Shown here in pieces: positions 31,257 to 39,058 of a stretch of 47,633 bases of DNA. Source of the DNA: an uncultured Bacilli bacterium (GTDB taxonomy: Bacteria > Bacillota_I > Bacilli_A > RF39 > UBA660); NCBI GenBank assembly GCA_944358355.1, contig CALVQY010000005.1, positions 1 through 47,633 on the forward strand. Direction: 5' to 3'. Position numbers and translations under genes: made by a program. Position 1 is the stretch's first letter. Every line of letters starts with the position of its first letter. Below the pieces are notes generated by a model. It saw only the letters and a program-made list of their open reading frames with translations. It was not told the DNA's origin and did no database searches.

Positions 31257-31259
31257 ATC

Positions 31260-32723
31260 CTACCTCTTAAATTCTACACTTTTAATAATTATCTTATCAG
31301 TTAATTTATCAACTTTAATAACCTCCACAAAACGTTCTAAAAACTGTTGTTTTTCCTTATTTGTTAAATATCCCCAATTTAATTTTATATTAGTTACAAT
31401 ATCTTTAATATCATCATAAGAATACGAATCATTGCTATCCTCAATTATTTCATCTAGTTCTAAGATTTTTGACTGTTGTATATTCTGTTGTTTTTGTATT
31501 TCCTCAGTAATTTCATGATATTCATTTACATCTATCAAATCGTTAATAAACTGACTCCTAATAATTTTTTTCTTGTTTTCTAGTTTTTCAATTTTTTTAT
31601 TAATTTCTTGTTTCTTTTTTTCAGAATTAATTATTTTTTTTCTTTTCTCCATAATGCTCTTATCAGGAACCATATTCTCTAAAGTATCTAAATATTCTAA
31701 AAATGCTTTTTCCATTGTCTTATGCGAAAAGCCTCCACATTTACAAAAACCTCTACTAGAATTATTACACCTATACGTAATATATAATTTGCCACTCTGA
31801 GTTTGTTGCCTAGCAGAAATATTACCTCCACAATTTGCACATTTTATAATATGAAAATAATATGAATTTTCACTTGGATAACGTCTGACACAATATTGTT
31901 TTCTTGTCGCAATTATATTATTTGCTAATTTCCATTTTTCTTCATCAATTATTGGTTCTATGTCATTTCCATCCACAGTAAAAGATCTATCTTTATTTTT
32001 CTCTTGCACTCCATATCTTACTTTACCGACATACAACGGGTTATTAATTATTGATTTAATTGTAGATGATGCCCAATGTCCACCTCTTTTGGTGGGGACA
32101 TTTTCTTCATTAAATAAATGGGCTATTTTAAAATAAGACTTACCATCTATATATAAATCGAAAATTCTATTAACTAAATCTTTTTCTTCTTCGTTTACAA
32201 TTATCTTTTTCTCTCCCACAATATAATCATAACCATAAACACCATTAGTATTAGTATAATTACCTTCTCTTGTTTTCTGTTCATAGCCAAAAGATACTCT
32301 TTCAGCCAGATTTTCTCTTTCAAATTCTGCAAAAATACCTATAATTTTTACAAACATCCTACCAACAGCATTAGATGTATCAATTTTTTCAGTTTGAGAA
32401 TTAAAAGTACAACTATGTTTTTCAAATAACTCTATTAAATAAATTAAATCACGAACACTTCGGGTTAATCTATCTAATTTATATATTAATATATTATTAA
32501 TTTTTCCATCTTCTACATCTTTAAGCAATCTAGTTATTTCAGGTCTATCTTCTAAATTTTTACCACTTATTCCATCATCAACATAGTAATCAAAAATATC
32601 CCAATCGTTTGCCTCAGCATACTTGGTTAATTTTTCTCTTTGTGCATGAATTGAGAAACCATCTTTTGCTTGATCCTCTGTTGAAACACGAATATAAATT
32701 CCTGTAACTATTTTTTCTTCCAC
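31260..32723 (-). CDS. Large serine recombinase (integrase/excisionase of the ICE)
   Basis: 487 residues from GTG 32723 (GAGGAG 9 bases upstream). The N-terminal resolvase domain has catalytic Ser14 (YIRVSTEDQ) and DRLTRS at about 84-89. The recombinase domain follows (GVYGYD, N.P.Y.G..RYG), then a zinc ribbon with Cys295, Cys298, Cys319, Cys327 and Cys329, and a coiled coil (about 360-420) typical of this family. These enzymes integrate at a specific attachment site with a two-base crossover. The gene lies 270 bp from the junction in the carboxypeptidase gene, so it is the enzyme that made this insertion. Slightly short for the family but complete. Confidence 0.95.
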   Translation of the reverse strand: MEEKIVTGIYIRVSTEDQAKDGFSIHAQREKLTKYAEANDWDIFDYYVDDGISGKNLEDRPEITRLLKDVEDGKINNILIYKLDRLTRSVRDLIYLIELFEKHSCTFNSQTEKIDTSNAVGRMFVKIIGIFAEFERENLAERVSFGYEQKTREGNYTNTNGVYGYDYIVGEKKIIVNEEEKDLVNRIFDLYIDGKSYFKIAHLFNEENVPTKRGGHWASSTIKSIINNPLYVGKVRYGVQEKNKDRSFTVDGNDIEPIIDEEKWKLANNIIATRKQYCVRRYPSENSYYFHIIKCANCGGNISARQQTQSGKLYITYRCNNSSRGFCKCGGFSHKTMEKAFLEYLDTLENMVPDKSIMEKRKKIINSEKKKQEINKKIEKLENKKKIIRSQFINDLIDVNEYHEITEEIQKQQNIQQSKILELDEIIEDSNDSYSYDDIKDIVTNIKLNWGYLTNKEKQQFLERFVEVIKVDKLTDKIIIKSVEFKR

Positions 32724-32746
32724 AATATCTATCTCCTCTATTCTGC

Positions 32747-32851
32747 CTAAATAGATTTGATATTTGACTCTAAAATTCTAGGAATGCTTGTATTCAAGAA
32801 AAATTTCATAATTTCAATTTGTATTTTTCTAGGTATAATATTGTCAATCAT
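32747..32851 (-). CDS. 34-aa small protein upstream of the recombinase
   Basis: ATG 32851 follows GTGGGGAT at 4-7 bases; TAG at 32747-32749. The 34 residues include IPRKIQIEIMKFFLNTSIPRIL. Short proteins with a similar IPR...Q.K.M.FF..TS.PRIL pattern are, as far as I recall, common beside serine recombinases of Firmicutes ICEs, but I cannot check this. It precedes the recombinase gene by 23 bases on the same strand and is possibly a directionality or regulatory factor. Confidence 0.55.
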   Translation of the reverse strand: MIDNIIPRKIQIEIMKFFLNTSIPRILESNIKSI

Positions 32852-32952
32852 TGTTATCCCCACTTTCTAATAAAGTATAGATAACAGCATTTTAATTTAT
32901 GCAGTTTAATGTAAAACTTAAATTGACACTATTCGTACAAACATATAAAACT

Positions 32953-33036
32953 ATTGCAAAATATAAATACAAGTCTAATTGTATTTACGTTTAACAATAA
33001 TTGGTTTTATTGCAAAATATAAACACGACTTTATTA
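32953..33036. other. Right attachment junction (attR) region with repeats
   Basis: The carboxypeptidase frame stops matching its family after Val-Asn-Thr-Asn-Lys, which places the crossover near 33026-33036. On the element side a 15-bp direct repeat ATTGCAAAATATAAA occurs at 32953-32967 and 33009-33023, and a perfect inverted repeat TAAATACAA/TTGTATTTA at 32964-32972 and 32979-32987. These are candidate binding sites for the recombinase. The crossover dinucleotide cannot be fixed without the left end. Confidence 0.6.
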
Positions 33037-33806
33037 GTATTAACTAGCCAGAATTTATTATCTGTATCTTCTCTTAAATAGTCTTCATAGACTGATGAAA
33101 ATTCTAATATCTTCTCATGTTTTAATAGTTCTTTTGCAATAATAGCCATATCATAAGCACTGGAGTAATGTCCTTCTTCATCTAGTCCTGTACAGTTTTT
33201 AAAGAAAGTATTTTTAAGACCTAGCTCTTTAACTTTTTTATTCATCATGTCAACAAATTCAACTTCACTTCCGGCAATAAACTCTGCCATAGCGACAGTG
33301 GCATCATTAGCACTTGCCATGGAAATGCCTTTCATCATATCTTCTACAGTCATTTCTTCTCCTGTTGTTAAATAGATTTGACTTCCTCCCATACCTGAGG
33401 CATTAGCACTAGCAGTAACAATATCAGTCCATTTAATTTTACCAGCTTCAATTTGCTCTAATATAATGATCTGAGCGACCATCTTCGTCATAGATGCTAC
33501 GGCTACTTGCTCATCTTTATTTTTCTCAAAGATTATCTCACCAGTAGCCATATCCATTAAAACACCAGCAGTAGCATTAGGAATAAGTGAGGTATCAGTA
33601 TTATTTTCACTATTTGTATTTTCTTTAGCAGTATTATTTTCATTTAAAGTATTATTCTCTTTAACATTAGTATTACTTTCTATATTATTAGTAGTGGATT
33701 CATTTTGTTCTGTTATATTTTCTTCCTCATTAGTCGCTTCTTCAGCTTTAACATAACACGGTATTAAAAGAATAGATAATATAAGTAATAGAATTACCTT
33801 TTTCAT
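32991..33806 (-). pseudogene. dacA: D-alanyl-D-alanine carboxypeptidase (PBP5/DacA type) truncated by ICE insertion
   Basis: 271 codons remain. A signal peptide (1-21) is followed by an Asn/Thr/Glu-rich linker (to about 72) and the S11 peptidase domain with Ser105-x-x-Lys108 (ASMTKM) and SAN at 165-167. Homology ends after LVNTNK (residue 259); the last 12 residues come from the element. The KTG motif, needed for activity, and the C-terminal domain are missing and presumably lie beyond the left end of the ICE. The enzyme would trim D-Ala from peptidoglycan stem peptides; this copy should be inactive unless the element excises. ATG 33806 has TAGGAG upstream. Confidence 0.9.
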
Positions 33807-33940
33807 TAAATCAACTCCTAATAAAAGCTATGCTAATATTAGTTAAATATGATTATCTAAGTGTATAAAAATTATTATAGATATGATATGATGGTATTAA
33901 TAAAGGTTAAATGTAATAAAATTAAGTAAGGTGTTTATAT

Positions 33941-34813
33941 ATGAAAAAGATTATTATTATTTTAAGTAGTATTATTGTTATTATTTTTATTATCCTTATG
34001 ATTTTCTTATTTAATACAGATAGTAAAGATAAAGATATTAAAGAAACGAAAGATAAGGAAATTATTGATAAAGTTCCTAAAGAAGATAATAATGAATTTA
34101 GTAAATTATCTTATTATAGGGAAGAAAATCTAGATAGATATAAAGCTTATCAATCTAATAATTCTGATTTAAGTATAGAGGATATTGTTACAAGAGTTAA
34201 TTTGAATTTAGACAAAGAGACTTATACTGATACTATTCCTTCTACTAATTTAAATACTAACTATTTACTTGTTAATAAGTTTAATTATTTAGATAGTAGT
34301 TATATTCCTAATAATCTTGAACTTTTAGATAATAGTTATGCTAAAAGTGGTATTTATTTAGTTAAGGAAGCTAAAGATAATATTGAGAGATTAATTAGCG
34401 ATGCTAAAGAAGATGGTATGAATATTAGAGTTATCTCTGCTTATAGGTCTTATACATATCAAGAGAATCTATATAATAATTATGTTAAAAACGATGGTGT
34501 AGAAAATGCTGATACATACTCTGCTAGACCAGGTTATTCTGAGCATCAAACAGGATTAGTTGTTGATGTAACAAAAGCATATGATAATTTTAATAACTTT
34601 GAAAATACTGATGAGTATAATTGGATGTTAGAAAACGCTAGTAATTATGGATTTATTTTAAGATATCCTAAAGATAAAGAGAATATTACTACTTATAGTT
34701 TTGAAGCTTGGCATTATCGTTATGTAGGGGTAGAACTTGCAAAAAAAATAAAGGCTAGTAACCTAACCTTTGATGAATATTATGCAAGATATATAGAAAG
34801 TGAAAATAATTAA
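33941..34813 (+). CDS. VanY-type (M15B) D,D- or L,D-carboxypeptidase
   Basis: 290 residues. N-terminal membrane anchor (3-24), charged linker, then the M15B domain: AYRSYTYQ (about 167-174), His202 and Asp209 (SEHQTGLVVD) and His258 (EAWHYRYVG) as zinc ligands. Such enzymes remove the terminal D-Ala of peptidoglycan precursors at the outer membrane face. Divergent from the truncated carboxypeptidase gene across a 134-bp spacer; AAGGTG lies before the ATG. It could partly replace the lost activity. Nothing links it to a vancomycin-resistance cluster. Confidence 0.9.
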   Translation: MKKIIIILSSIIVIIFIILMIFLFNTDSKDKDIKETKDKEIIDKVPKEDNNEFSKLSYYREENLDRYKAYQSNNSDLSIEDIVTRVNLNLDKETYTDTIPSTNLNTNYLLVNKFNYLDSSYIPNNLELLDNSYAKSGIYLVKEAKDNIERLISDAKEDGMNIRVISAYRSYTYQENLYNNYVKNDGVENADTYSARPGYSEHQTGLVVDVTKAYDNFNNFENTDEYNWMLENASNYGFILRYPKDKENITTYSFEAWHYRYVGVELAKKIKASNLTFDEYYARYIESENN

Positions 34814-34817
34814 GAAG

Positions 34818-34842
34818 CTTAAGATTTTAAAATTTTCTTAAG
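34818..34842. terminator. Bidirectional terminator between convergent genes
   Basis: Arms CTTAAGA (34818-34824) and TCTTAAG (34836-34842) around an AT-rich loop, with TTTCTTTTC on the plus side and an AT-rich side on the minus. It separates the VanY-type gene and the multi-HTH gene, whose stop lies within it. Confidence 0.65.
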
Positions 34843-37215
34843 TTTCTTTTCTTTTCCTTCAGCTTTAGTAGTTGCTAAGAAAGAAGTTATTAAATTTTCA
34901 ATATATTCTTGATCAATATTTAAAATAGAACTTATAGCTTCATAGGAAAATTTAATGCCTTTATAATATCTTAGTATTAGAGCTAATAATATTTTATCTT
35001 CAAAAGTATAACCTTCTAAACATTCATAGAAATCAATCTCTAGACTTTTTAAAGCTTGTTTTAATAGATTATCTTTATTAAGCTTATAACTTTTTCCTAA
35101 GACTGTAATTTCTTCTTTAACTATAACTAAATTATTTATAGGATTAACTTTTAATTGTTCTGTAACTTCAGGATATATTGTTTTAGCTTCTTCTAGCAAT
35201 GACATATTAGTTTCTAATTTTCTTAATAAAGTTCTTTTAGCTGCATAATATGTAGAATCATTTTTATATCCCAAGATAGTAGCAGCTTGTTTATTAGTAA
35301 TTTGATTATTTTTATAATCACTTAATAGTTGCAAAATTCTTTGTTCTTTATCAGTTAATTTATCTACTACTTTAAATGTCCCCCTACTTCCTTGTTCAAG
35401 AGAAAAACTAGGGTATTTCTTTTTAATATTTTTTAATAGTTCTTCATTATTCTTAATTTTATTAATTAAAACTTGCTTAGCTTTTAAATAAATTCTTTTA
35501 TTATATCCCAACTCTTTAGCTATTTCTTCATCTGTTTTAGTAATATAATAATCGTTATTAAGAATTTCTAATATTATTTTTTCATTATTAGGCAAGTTAT
35601 ATACATCATTCACATCAAATTCAGGATATATTTCTCTAACCCTAGTTAATAATTTAGGATTTACTTTTATTTTATTAATTAACTTTGCTTTGGCAACACC
35701 ATAAGATTCAGTAGTTTTATACTCTAATAATTTTGAAACATCTTCATCTTTTAAAGGATTATCCTTATGTTCATTTAATAGTGATAACATTTCCTTTTCT
35801 CTATTATTAAGAATTTCGTCTTTAGAACTCACTAAATCTTTATATATTCTAGAAACTTGGCTAGCTAATTTTCTATTCTTTTTAATACTAGCAATAATAT
35901 TATTTTGAATAATATTATAATTCTTTTTTTCATCATAATAATTTAATTGTTTAGCAGCATTTTCTAAAGAGATGTTATGTTTATCTGCTTCTATAATTAT
36001 TTCCAACATTTCTGCTTCTAAACTATTTAAATTTCTTTTATCTAAATCAAAGTCTTTATAAATAGATATTACATCTTTCATTAGATAGGTATTTTTTCTT
36101 AAAAAACTATAAAAATTATTTATTTCGATAACAAAGGTATGTAGATTTTGATAGCCTCCATCTTTTATTATTTTTTCATAGTTTTCTGGTGTTTCTTCGA
36201 ATTCTTTAATACTTTTGACTAATTTAATTTGTTCTTCTGATAATTTAGTCTCATCTCTAAAAATACCTAAACCAGCATATTTTTTAGAAATTAATTCTTG
36301 TAATTTTTTATTTTTTCTTACTTTATTAAATAGTTTTGTTTTTTCTCCTCGATAATGAGCAAGAGAAAAGTTTAAACGACGTGCCATTTCTTCATCAGAT
36401 AAATTCTCGTCTTTAATTTTATATAATTCATTCAATACTTTTTCTTCATTAGAGGATAAAACAAAGTTGTTTCCAATATGATATGTTTTTATATTAAAAA
36501 GTTGAATATTCAACTCAGTAGCTTTTATTACTAATTCTCTTTTTGTATTAGGATAGTTTTTAAAAAAGGTTTTTAAATTGTTATTATTTCTTAAAAGGTT
36601 AAAGGCTGTTGTTAATTCTTTAAGAATAGTAGAAGTATCTTTTTTATAAATATCTTTTAGCTCGTCTATTGATAAAGAAGAACCAGTAACTTTTCCAATA
36701 TAGTAGCCTATTAATTTTATTTGTTCAAAGGTAATTATATTGTTTATATTAAAATACTCTTTTCGATGATTAATTTTTTGAAAGCAGTATGGAAAAATGT
36801 TTTCTATATCTAAGTTATTATCTTTCTTTAAAATAATATTATTAAATTTAATTATTGTTTCATTTACTTTATCAATATTTATATTCAACTTCATAGATAT
36901 TTCTGCATTTGATAAATATCTATTATCTATTTTAGTTAAATATAAATTTATAATTTTTTGTTCTTCTAGAGAAAAAATACAATTTTGTGAATAATTTATT
37001 TCTTTACGTAATAAATTTGATAAATAGAATTTGAATGGTACTGATATTTTTGAATTATAAGAATCTAGTCCTTCTTTAAATACTTTATCTACTAGCATTT
37101 CTTTATCATTGATATTTGTTCCTTCCAGGCTTTTTAATAGAGTTTTTTTTAGAAAATCTTCTAATCTTTTATCACCATTTTTTATTTTTTCAACTAGCTC
37201 TATATTATTTTTCAT
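34819..37215 (-). CDS. Protein of about eight tandem sigma-region-4-like HTH repeats
   Basis: 798 residues. The N-terminus (about 1-75) resembles a degenerate sigma region 2 (FKFYLSNLLRKEI). Then come about eight repeats of roughly 65-75 residues starting near 80, 160, 245, 320, 395, 470, 540 and 610. The consensus is L...E..IL.LL.......(S/T)DEE.A..L.Y.....Y..AK..L..KI..N..L......YP.F. The first half of each looks like an HTH. A last HTH-like segment sits at about 715-790. I know no named family with this layout; sigma-factor-derived DNA-binding arrays are the nearest idea. GGGGGAG precedes ATG 37215. Lys-rich, no membrane segment. Possibly a nucleoid or regulatory protein. Confidence 0.75.
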   Translation of the reverse strand: MKNNIELVEKIKNGDKRLEDFLKKTLLKSLEGTNINDKEMLVDKVFKEGLDSYNSKISVPFKFYLSNLLRKEINYSQNCIFSLEEQKIINLYLTKIDNRYLSNAEISMKLNINIDKVNETIIKFNNIILKKDNNLDIENIFPYCFQKINHRKEYFNINNIITFEQIKLIGYYIGKVTGSSLSIDELKDIYKKDTSTILKELTTAFNLLRNNNNLKTFFKNYPNTKRELVIKATELNIQLFNIKTYHIGNNFVLSSNEEKVLNELYKIKDENLSDEEMARRLNFSLAHYRGEKTKLFNKVRKNKKLQELISKKYAGLGIFRDETKLSEEQIKLVKSIKEFEETPENYEKIIKDGGYQNLHTFVIEINNFYSFLRKNTYLMKDVISIYKDFDLDKRNLNSLEAEMLEIIIEADKHNISLENAAKQLNYYDEKKNYNIIQNNIIASIKKNRKLASQVSRIYKDLVSSKDEILNNREKEMLSLLNEHKDNPLKDEDVSKLLEYKTTESYGVAKAKLINKIKVNPKLLTRVREIYPEFDVNDVYNLPNNEKIILEILNNDYYITKTDEEIAKELGYNKRIYLKAKQVLINKIKNNEELLKNIKKKYPSFSLEQGSRGTFKVVDKLTDKEQRILQLLSDYKNNQITNKQAATILGYKNDSTYYAAKRTLLRKLETNMSLLEEAKTIYPEVTEQLKVNPINNLVIVKEEITVLGKSYKLNKDNLLKQALKSLEIDFYECLEGYTFEDKILLALILRYYKGIKFSYEAISSILNIDQEYIENLITSFLATTKAEGKEKKLKKILKS

Positions 37216-37241
37216 ACTAATTCTCCCCCTATAAATATTAG

Positions 37242-38120
37242 TTATTTTCTTCTCATCCGCATTTTTTTAACTAATTTATCTTCTTTACTTTCTTTTAATG
37301 ATTCTCTTGATTGAGTAGATACCTTTTCTATCATTTCTTCAAAATATAAGTCACCACCTATTAATAAATCATTGTGAAAACTTGAATAAACATGAGAGAT
37401 AATTTTACCTCCTTCGTCAACAAAAAAATCTAAAGTACTTGTTTTTGTTCTTTCTATACCATCTACAGTTTCACTAACTGTCACATATTTAATAGCATGA
37501 GCAGCATTATATATACTTCCATCCTTACGTAAATACTCTTTAAACTCACCAATATAATCATAATACCTTGATACTTTCATAGTATCTAAATTATACAGTT
37601 TATGATTATCTTGCAAAACATTTGGTAAATTAGTTTTTTTTAAGTCTTCACCTATAATTTTACAACCTGCTATCTTATTGCCATCTAATTTAATATGAAA
37701 AGTACCTGTATCATCTTTAATTATAAAATCATTTTCTCCCATTCTTTCTATACTTTTAGTACAAAAAGTTCGATTTATACTAAATTTATCCTTTAAATAT
37801 TCATCTAAATATGCATCACCTTTTGCTACTAAATCATACTCTTTATAATCTTTATTAATTAAAGCATAAATATCAGTATTAAGAATTACATTTTGATATC
37901 TATTCATTAAGGTATAAATAAGGTTTTCATCTTTAGTTATAGAACATAATAAGTTTTTAAACTCTCTACTATTTAATTTTCTATCTTGTTCTTTATTAAA
38001 ATGATGTCCACTTCTTGCAATCCCTACTAATTTTACTAAGGCTTTATCACCAATAAATTCTACAGTTTTTTCATCTTTTAAAATAATATCTATATTATCA
38101 ATTGTCTCTATTACTTTCAT
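37242..38120 (-). CDS. Hypothetical cytoplasmic protein
   Basis: 292 residues without signal or membrane segment. Mixed alpha/beta, with a distinct beta-rich part around 125-230 (DTGTFHIKLDGNKIAGCKIIG, VSETVDGIERTKTSTLDFFVDEGGKIISHVYS by position) and a very basic C-terminus (KMRMRRK). No family recognised. It has its own promoter (TATAAT at 38150-38155, TTGTTT 17 bases upstream) and AAAGGA before ATG 38120. Confidence 0.75.
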   Translation of the reverse strand: MKVIETIDNIDIILKDEKTVEFIGDKALVKLVGIARSGHHFNKEQDRKLNSREFKNLLCSITKDENLIYTLMNRYQNVILNTDIYALINKDYKEYDLVAKGDAYLDEYLKDKFSINRTFCTKSIERMGENDFIIKDDTGTFHIKLDGNKIAGCKIIGEDLKKTNLPNVLQDNHKLYNLDTMKVSRYYDYIGEFKEYLRKDGSIYNAAHAIKYVTVSETVDGIERTKTSTLDFFVDEGGKIISHVYSSFHNDLLIGGDLYFEEMIEKVSTQSRESLKESKEDKLVKKMRMRRK

Positions 38121-38149
38121 AACACTAGTCCTTTCTTTAAGCGTTCCCT

Positions 38150-38178
38150 ATTATAACAGAAAAAGAAAGAAAAAACAA
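38150..38178 (-). promoter_or_regulatory. Promoter of the hypothetical gene at 37242
   Basis: Minus strand TTGTTT (38178-38173), 17-base spacer, TATAAT (38155-38150). The -35 sits right next to the stop of the upstream YihY-type gene. Confidence 0.6.
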
Positions 38179-38179
38179 G

Positions 38180-39049
38180 TTACTTTTCTTTCTTTAAAGC
38201 TTCATCTATGTCACTTTTTTTAAGTCTCAGTGTTTCTTGAATTACGCCAGTTGCATTAAAGCACATACCAAGAGTAAAGATATAGGCTAGAATATAGACC
38301 CAAATTAATAATACTAAAATATTAGACATTGCTCCATAAAATACATCATAATTTGAGAAGAAATCAACATAGAAAGCATATATTTTGGAACTTATTAACC
38401 ACATAATAGTTGTAAATAGTGCTCCTGGAATAGTACTTTTACTACTTATTTTTGTAGATGGAGCGATGGTATATAAAAGTTTTAAATTATAATAAATAAT
38501 AAATAATGATATAGGATACTTTATGATATGATATATACCTTCTATAATACTATTTAAACTTTCATTTTGTACTGAAGTAGTAATCAATCTAATTAAGACA
38601 TCACCAAAAGCAGGAACTAATATTAAGAAAAGAAAAAGAATTACTAAAATAAATGTCATAAGAACAGCTTTTAATCTTTTCTTTATTTCACCATTATCTT
38701 CTACTTTATATATTTCATTAGAAGTATTAATTATTGAATAAGTTCCATTACTAGCTAGAATAAAGGCAGCACCAAAGAAAATTATCATATTAAAATTTAA
38801 TATTCCGTCAGTATTGGCTGGTATTAAGTAATTAATTATATCATGAGGTACAACACTATCTAATATTTCTTTAATAGAAGTTGCTGGTAGGCCGAAACCA
38901 CTACCTATAGCACCTACTAAAGTTATTAATGGGATGATAGAAATAACAAGAAAAAAAGCAAGTTGACCTGGTAATATTCGCATTTCAGGTAGCCTAATTA
39001 TTGAAATAACTTTTCTTAAAAATATTCGCATTTTCTTACTTTTTTTCAT
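38180..39049 (-). CDS. YihY/BrkB-family inner-membrane protein
   Basis: 289 residues with six predicted membrane segments (about 28-50, 90-108, 130-155, 178-195, 205-225, 240-262). The motifs LPGQLAFFLVISIIPL, NGTYSIINTSNEIY and PGALFTTIMWL...YAFYVDFFSNYDVFYGAMSNI (by position) are those of the YihY family, formerly called RNase BN. Function of the family is unsettled; transport or envelope roles are proposed. It is the last gene of a run with the sensor at 39059 and the gene at 41117, with 9-bp gaps. Confidence 0.92.
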   Translation of the reverse strand: MKKSKKMRIFLRKVISIIRLPEMRILPGQLAFFLVISIIPLITLVGAIGSGFGLPATSIKEILDSVVPHDIINYLIPANTDGILNFNMIIFFGAAFILASNGTYSIINTSNEIYKVEDNGEIKKRLKAVLMTFILVILFLFLILVPAFGDVLIRLITTSVQNESLNSIIEGIYHIIKYPISLFIIYYNLKLLYTIAPSTKISSKSTIPGALFTTIMWLISSKIYAFYVDFFSNYDVFYGAMSNILVLLIWVYILAYIFTLGMCFNATGVIQETLRLKKSDIDEALKKEK

Positions 39050-39058
39050 TATTATCCC

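Larger units (their letters stand above)
1..33030. mobile_element. Integrative and conjugative element (right part; left end outside window)
   Basis: A continuous block carries a large serine recombinase, a replication-initiator-like protein, VirB2/VirB4/VirB6/PrgI/VirD4-type transfer proteins, a cell-wall hydrolase, a HUH relaxase with accessory DNA-binding proteins, an SSB, a sortase-anchored adhesin and cargo genes. The right boundary lies near 33,030, inside a carboxypeptidase gene whose reading frame turns into non-homologous sequence there. The left boundary is not seen: the partial gene at 1-203 is still typical of such elements, so the element exceeds 33 kb. Nearly all genes are on the minus strand; only the two tandem-HTH regulators and a small RNA are on the plus strand. 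Base composition is close to the flank, so the element looks adapted to a similar host. Confidence 0.92.

Noticed and set aside
33941-34813. Vancomycin-resistance cluster
   Set aside because: Only a VanY-type carboxypeptidase is present; no VanH, VanA/B ligase, VanX or VanRS gene nearby. Such peptidases are common housekeeping enzymes.
38160-38200. Additional terminator at the 3' end of the YihY-type gene
   Set aside because: The stem would be only A/G against T/C runs with poor specificity, and it overlaps the promoter of the next gene; too weak to list.
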